Assembly: GCA_004562915.1 (NCBI GenBank)
Contig: SFQZ01000033.1
Location: 1-27,117 of the forward strand
Origin: a bacterium
GTDB lineage: Bacteria; Bacillota_A; Clostridia; Lachnospirales; Lachnospiraceae
Direction of reading: 5' to 3'
Length of the DNA stretch: 27,117 bases
The notes under the pieces were generated by a model that was not told the DNA's origin, ran no database searches, and saw only the letters and a program-made list of their open reading frames with translations. Below are positions 23,443 to 27,117 of the stretch, piece by piece. The translations under genes were made by a program, and so were the position numbers. The stretch's first letter is position 1, and every line of letters starts with the position of its first letter.

Positions 23443-24344
23443 AATTGCTCCTTTCTGGCACTTGATCGGCGGTATTTCAAAGGTGTCATCTGATATTGCC
23501 TGCGAAATAACCGGATGAAATATGAGTGATTTTCAAAACCGGTATTTTCAGAAATTTCAATCACGCTTAAATCGGTGGTAAGAAGCAGTTCGCACGCTTT
23601 TTCCAGACGATAATGGTTCATGTATTCAACCAGGGTCATTCCGGTAAATGACTTGAAGAACTTTGTAAAATAAGAGACACTGTAGCCGCAGAAATCAGCG
23701 GCTCCCTTAAGAGACAAGGGACTCGCATAATTCGAGTGGATAAAAAGAAGTAGTTCTTTTATCTTTTTAATCTGGGTGAGCTGTGAATGGTCGGGAGGAG
23801 CATGTAATGTTCGCCCTTCCAGTGATTCGAACAGCCAGAAAATCCGGTAAAGCTGAGACTTCACGAATAGTTCGTATCCATGGGAGGACTCGGAGATAGT
23901 CTGTGTAAGGGAAGTCAGTATCTCGGAAATCCGGTCGTGTTGTGGATGGTTGGAAGGAATCCGGAAAGGAAGGGAAATCTGCTCGTCCAGATAAGGCTTT
24001 ATATATGTAGTGTAACAGTAGTCGGAAGGCGAATCTTGTCCCAACATCTTTAGATCAAATAAAATACTGAAGTACTCACAGGTTTCTTCATGGAGTTGTT
24101 CAATGGCGTGCAGCATCCCGGGAAGGATTGGCACGATATCCCCTGTGTGGACAGTAAAAGGCACTTTGTTCAGTGTAACGGTACAGCATCCGCTCTGAAC
24201 AAACATCAATTCCATCTCATCGTGCCAGTGCATAGGGCAGGAATACAGGGAAACCGGAATTTGAAAATGATAGACAACATAAGGGAATTCCAGCGTTCCA
24301 TGTTGTCTGTATTCATAGAGAGAGGAAATGTGCGTATCTGACAT
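23415..24344 (-). CDS. AraC-family transcriptional regulator
   Basis: A 309-residue paralogue of the following regulator. It has a cupin sensor (MHWHDEMELMFVQSGCC, then TGDIVPILPGMLHAI) and a C-terminal AraC domain (SLKGAADFCGYSVSYFTKFF, then VIEISENTGFENHSYFIRLF). AGGAGG lies about ten bases before the start. Its end overlaps the next AraC gene by 28 bases and includes that gene's ribosome site. No separate promoter is obvious in the 90 bp upstream, most of which is the purC terminator, so read-through from purC or a promoter inside the terminator region is possible. Confidence 0.9.
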   Translation of the reverse strand: MSDTHISSLYEYRQHGTLEFPYVVYHFQIPVSLYSCPMHWHDEMELMFVQSGCCTVTLNKVPFTVHTGDIVPILPGMLHAIEQLHEETCEYFSILFDLKMLGQDSPSDYCYTTYIKPYLDEQISLPFRIPSNHPQHDRISEILTSLTQTISESSHGYELFVKSQLYRIFWLFESLEGRTLHAPPDHSQLTQIKKIKELLLFIHSNYASPLSLKGAADFCGYSVSYFTKFFKSFTGMTLVEYMNHYRLEKACELLLTTDLSVIEISENTGFENHSYFIRLFRRQYQMTPLKYRRSSARKEQLCQEPSLSR

Positions 24345-24376
24345 GATTCAAGAACCTCCTTTTATTGGTGTAAAAA

Positions 24377-24420
24377 TACGAGAATCTTCCATATTATGTT
24401 ACAGTGGGAAGATTCTCGTA
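24377..24420 (-). terminator. Terminator of purC
   Basis: Perfect 14-bp stem TACGAGAATCTTCC (24377-24390) / GGAAGATTCTCGTA (24407-24420). The minus-strand reading is followed by TTTTTACA. Confidence 0.85.
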
Positions 24421-24434
24421 ATGTTTCTTATATA

Positions 24435-25295
24435 TTAAAGTGTTTTGCCTGTAAGCATTTCGTAGCTCTGCAAATATTTATCGATTGTTTTCTGAACAAT
24501 CTCATCCGGAAGAGTCCAGTCATTATCCGGATTCGCTTTCAGCCAGTCGCGGGCAAACTGTTTGTCGAAGGAGGGCTGACTATGGCCTGGTTCATATCCT
24601 TCAGCAGGCCAGAAACGAGAGCTATCCGGAGTCAGCATCTCATCACCGATCACCAGATTTCCTTCTTCATCCAGACCGAATTCAAACTTGGTGTCTGCAA
24701 TGATGATTCCGCGGTTTAGTGCATAATCTGCACATTTCTTATAAAGTGCAATAGTGTTGTCACGAAGCTTTGCGGCATATTCTTCCCCTTTTCCCGGGAA
24801 ATATTTTTCCAGATGAGTAATACTTTGTTCATAAGAAATATTTTCATCATGGTCACCGATCTCGGCTTTGGTAGATGGTGTGTAAATAGGTTCCGGAAGT
24901 TTATCGGATTCTTTTAAACCTTCCGGAAGTTTGATTCCGCATACGGTTCCGTTTTCCTGATAGCTTGCCCAGCCACTTCCGGTGATATATCCACGCACGA
25001 TACATTCAATCGGGAGCATGTTCAGTTTACGGCACATCATGCTGTTACCGTCAAACTGTGGCTGCTGGAAGTATTCCGGCATATCCTTTACATCTACAGA
25101 AATCATATGGTTTGGAAGAATATCCTGAGTCAGATCAAACCAGAATTTGGACATCTGAGTCAGAACAGTTCCTTTCTTGGTCACTGTGTTGTTCAAAATC
25201 ACATCAAAACAACTGATACGGTCTGTTGCAACCATAATCAGGCTATCGCCGTTATCATAAATCTCACGGACTTTTCCTTCTTTGATAGGTTTCAT
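24435..25295 (-). CDS. purC: Phosphoribosylaminoimidazole-succinocarboxamide synthase
   Basis: Joins CAIR and aspartate with ATP in de novo purine synthesis (SAICAR synthetase); cytoplasmic. The start at 25295 (MKPIKEGKVREIYD) follows GAGGTG; the frame back to 25370 lacks support. The 286 residues include the family signatures LPIECIVRGYITGSGW and IIADTKFEFG, plus ATDRISCFD. It is longer than the usual bacterial enzyme of about 235 residues and closer to the longer type with extra C-terminal sequence. It stands alone, away from other pur genes, between an antiporter and AraC regulators. A tandem repeat lies in its promoter region. Confidence 0.95.
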   Translation of the reverse strand: MKPIKEGKVREIYDNGDSLIMVATDRISCFDVILNNTVTKKGTVLTQMSKFWFDLTQDILPNHMISVDVKDMPEYFQQPQFDGNSMMCRKLNMLPIECIVRGYITGSGWASYQENGTVCGIKLPEGLKESDKLPEPIYTPSTKAEIGDHDENISYEQSITHLEKYFPGKGEEYAAKLRDNTIALYKKCADYALNRGIIIADTKFEFGLDEEGNLVIGDEMLTPDSSRFWPAEGYEPGHSQPSFDKQFARDWLKANPDNDWTLPDEIVQKTIDKYLQSYEMLTGKTL

Positions 25296-25351
25296 TTTTC
25301 TACACCTCGCTAAGTTGAAATTAATATGTATTCTACTTAATAGATAAACAG

Positions 25352-25396
25352 ATTTTGAAACAAAATGCAATCCTATTTTGAAATTTTGTGCAATCC
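25352..25396. repeat. Two tandem 22-bp repeats upstream of purC
   Basis: ATTTTGAAACAAAATGCAAT followed by CC (25352-25373) and ATTTTGAAATTTTGTGCAAT followed by CC (25375-25396) share both ends and differ in the middle. They fill the space between the antiporter stop and the probable purC promoter (minus-strand TTGCAT, then AT-rich). Protein-binding sites are possible. Confidence 0.5.
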
Positions 25397-25397
25397 G

Positions 25398-26714
25398 TTA
25401 TCTATTTGTATCCCGTTCCGGAACAAGAAAGATAAACACCAGGGAACTGATCAGCAGAAGATAGGGGTAATAAAGATTCGGCATAATGTCAAATGCTGAA
25501 ATCTCATATCCTAGTCCTGCAGCTGCCGAGATTGCCACAAGCATCTGTGCACCGTATGGGATAATCCCCTGGAAGACGCAGGAAAATGTATCCAGTATAG
25601 AAGCGGCATTTTGGGGAGAGATCTGATAATCTTCAGCCATTTCGCGCGCAATCGGGTTAGCCATGACGATTGCCACGGTATTATTTGCGGTGGCAATGTC
25701 CATTGCACCAACAAGAAGCCCCATGCCAAGCTTTCCGCTTTTCCTGCTTTTGAATATGCGTTTGACCAGACCGAGAAGGGCGGTGAATCCTCCGTATTCG
25801 TGAATCAGAGCACAGAGGGTGGCAACGAGGATAGCGACCATGGTAGTCTCATACATGCTGGAAACACCGTCTCCCATGTGGCTCAGAAGTTCTGTGGCCT
25901 TTGTGGTGCCTGTCGCGAGCATGATGACGGAGCCGGATGCAATGCCAATCAAAAGGACAACAAATACATTGATGCCGATGATTCCACCAATCAGGACGAG
26001 CAGATAAGGAATAACCTGGATCAGGTTGTAATCGGTATGAAAATTCGTAGATCCTGCATGCCCTGAGGTGCGGATAAAGAACACGAACAGAGTGATCAAC
26101 GCCGCAGGAAGGGCAATGGCAAAATTGGCACGGAATTTGTCTTTCATTTCACAGCCCTGTCCATTGCAGGCGGCGATCGTGGTATCGGAAATGAAAGATA
26201 GGTTGTCACCGAACATAGCACCGCTCATGACAGAACCGATACAGAGTGGTGCGGCAAAACCGGAACCTTCAGCTACGGCGAGAGCAATCGGTGTGATTAA
26301 AGTGATCGTTCCGACGGAGGTTCCCATGGCAAGAGATACAAAACAGCTGACTATAAAAAGTACAATAACTGCATAGCGCGCGGGAATCAGTGAAAGCAGA
26401 AAATAGGCAACGCTTTCAGCACTGCTTCTGCCGACAACACCGACAAAAATTCCGGCGGTCATGAAAATAAGAATCATAGTGATGATATCCTTATCCCCGA
26501 CTCCTTTTGCCATGACCTTCAGCTTTTCATCAAAACTCAGTTTTGGATTCTGAAGGCAGGCGACCAGAAGAGCAGCCAGAAAACAGACTACTATGGGAAT
26601 ATTATAGAAGCCCATTGTGATATGCAGCCCGTATTCAAAAAGAATTCCCAGGCCTAGATACATGATCAGGAAGACTCCGATCGGAAGAAGTGCTTTCCAA
26701 TTTCCTTTTTTCAT
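25398..26714 (-). CDS. NhaC-family Na+/H+ antiporter
   Basis: A 438-residue membrane antiporter. The start at 26714 (MKKGNWKALL) follows AAAGGAG; the frame back to 26753 is unsupported. About 11 hydrophobic segments are visible, with conserved-looking discontinuous regions GTSVGTITLITPIA, SGAMFGDNLSFISDTTIAA and MDIATANNTVAIVMANPIA. The first two are typical of the NhaC / malate-lactate antiporter family. Exchange of Na+ for H+ is the usual role, but some members exchange organic acids or amines, so the substrate is uncertain. It lies upstream of purC on the same strand with about 100 bp between, and is probably a separate transcript. Confidence 0.88.
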   Translation of the reverse strand: MKKGNWKALLPIGVFLIMYLGLGILFEYGLHITMGFYNIPIVVCFLAALLVACLQNPKLSFDEKLKVMAKGVGDKDIITMILIFMTAGIFVGVVGRSSAESVAYFLLSLIPARYAVIVLFIVSCFVSLAMGTSVGTITLITPIALAVAEGSGFAAPLCIGSVMSGAMFGDNLSFISDTTIAACNGQGCEMKDKFRANFAIALPAALITLFVFFIRTSGHAGSTNFHTDYNLIQVIPYLLVLIGGIIGINVFVVLLIGIASGSVIMLATGTTKATELLSHMGDGVSSMYETTMVAILVATLCALIHEYGGFTALLGLVKRIFKSRKSGKLGMGLLVGAMDIATANNTVAIVMANPIAREMAEDYQISPQNAASILDTFSCVFQGIIPYGAQMLVAISAAAGLGYEISAFDIMPNLYYPYLLLISSLVFIFLVPERDTNR

Positions 26715-26812
26715 ATAAAATCTCCTTTTTTGTGTTTTTGCGCAATACACCAATGGTGTAAGGCAACGCTATGCATAAGTATAACATATCTATACGAAAA
26801 TGGGGAAAAGAG

Positions 26813-26842
26813 TTGAAGCAAAAAAATCTGTAGTGATATAAT
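26813..26842 (+). promoter_or_regulatory. Promoter-like sequence on the plus strand with no gene downstream
   Basis: TTGAAG (26813-26818), an 18-bp spacer and TATAAT (26837-26842). No plus-strand gene follows; a hairpin occurs about 60 bp later. Confidence 0.5.
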
Positions 26843-26874
26843 GATATTTCAGAAAGAAACAAAACGAAATATCA
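26842..26874. repeat. 9-bp perfect inverted repeat
   Basis: TGATATTTC (26842-26850) and GAAATATCA (26866-26874) with a 15-base spacer, directly at the presumed transcription start of the preceding promoter. Confidence 0.5.
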
Positions 26875-26935
26875 ACAGAATGATGCCGAAAATATATAGA
26901 TTAAGGGAGCATGTGATATGCTCCCTTAAATTATG
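26849..26935 (+). ncRNA. Possible small RNA between promoter and hairpin
   Basis: A promoter-like sequence (26813-26842) and a perfect 12-bp hairpin (26901-26929) bracket about 85 bases without an ORF. This would make a short transcript. It is inferred only from signals; the hairpin may instead belong to the zinc-ribbon gene on the other strand. Confidence 0.25.
26901..26929. terminator. Terminator hairpin
   Basis: Perfect 12-bp stem TTAAGGGAGCAT / ATGCTCCCTTAA with loop GTGAT. It follows the zinc-ribbon gene on the minus strand and could also end a plus-strand transcript. Tails are AT-rich rather than pure T. Confidence 0.75.
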
Positions 26936-26952
26936 TATTGAAATTAAGAATA

Positions 26953-27117
26953 TCAGCTGCGTTTAATAAAGGTAGTCTGACATTTCGGACAGCGAATTTC
27001 AATCTTGCCCTTTCCTCTTGGAACACGGATTTTCTGTTTGCAGGAAGGACATTTATAGATATGATGCGTCTTACGCTGCTTGAAAAGTTTTTTGTGGTTC
27101 CACCAGAAGTTCCGAAT
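26953..27117 (-). CDS. C-terminal end of a zinc-ribbon protein (partial)
   Basis: The frame is open at the window edge; the last 54 residues are visible and end at TGA 26953-26955. They contain two CxxC pairs, CPSC and CPKC, 21 residues apart with a basic middle (RVPRGKGK). This is a single zinc ribbon of a type often found at the end of small membrane-linked or rhomboid-like proteins. Upstream residues are aromatic and basic (NFWWNHKKLFKQRKTHH), as after a membrane segment. The start and the rest of the protein lie outside the window. Confidence 0.75.
   Translation of the reverse strand: MRNFWWNHKKLFKQRKTHHIYKCPSCKQKIRVPRGKGKIEIRCPKCQTTFIKRS

Noticed and set aside
25296..25370. 25-residue N-terminal extension of purC
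   Set aside because: It does not match the enzyme family and covers promoter DNA; MKPIKEGKVREIY is the usual start region.
25611..26066. 151-codon plus-strand frame
   Set aside because: Antisense to the antiporter, with no start signals and no recognisable domain.

Overview
The window looks like chromosomal DNA of a gut-type Lachnospiraceae (Clostridia, Firmicutes). It has AT-rich intergenic DNA, strong AGGAGG-type ribosome sites, sigma-A-like promoters, VxTGD cell-wall anchor tails, a purine riboswitch, a PucR regulator, a roughly 750-residue glycogen phosphorylase and CmpB-type membrane proteins. The genus cannot be fixed by eye. I saw no rRNA, tRNA, CRISPR array or transposase gene.

Layout. 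1-1765 (+): the end of an operon for secreted or wall-anchored proteins. 1797-4419 (-): an M20 amidohydrolase with two multi-pass membrane proteins (one DUF5058), divergent from a PucR-type regulator (4687-6297, +). 6361-7599 (-): a ClC-family protein lacking the usual gating glutamate. 7638-9182: a divergent promoter pair separated by a palindromic repeat, then a guanine-class riboswitch and guanine deaminase. 9183-9556: a leader holding a 165-bp fold-back element just before pgsA (9557-10114). 10115-11348: a decayed TetR / membrane protein / DUF2871 locus. 11413-12993: pgi. 13082-16183: a lipoprotein and two permeases of a sugar ABC importer without its own ATPase. 16229-17581 (-): a duplicated CmpB-family membrane protein. 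17647-20045 (-): a broken region holding remnants of two M14-type proteins, an alpha-E protein and a circularly permuted ATP-grasp protein, plus an HTH regulator split by one in-frame stop. 20198-24344 (-): two AraC regulators and glycogen phosphorylase. 24435-26714 (-): purC and an NhaC-type antiporter. 26953-27117 (-): the end of a zinc-ribbon protein.

Themes. (a) The best candidate for an undescribed system is the DUF5058 / partner membrane protein / M20 hydrolase / PucR module, which reads as an inducible uptake-and-hydrolysis system for an amide-linked compound. (b) The guaD leader carries an atypical purine aptamer with shortened loops, next to a terminator-like hairpin that overlaps its P1 stem. 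(c) Two separate loci have each collapsed by several internal deletions, so neighbouring genes survive only as joined fragments. (d) Fold-back repeats sit exactly in promoter and leader positions.

All family assignments come from reading the translations; no database search was run.
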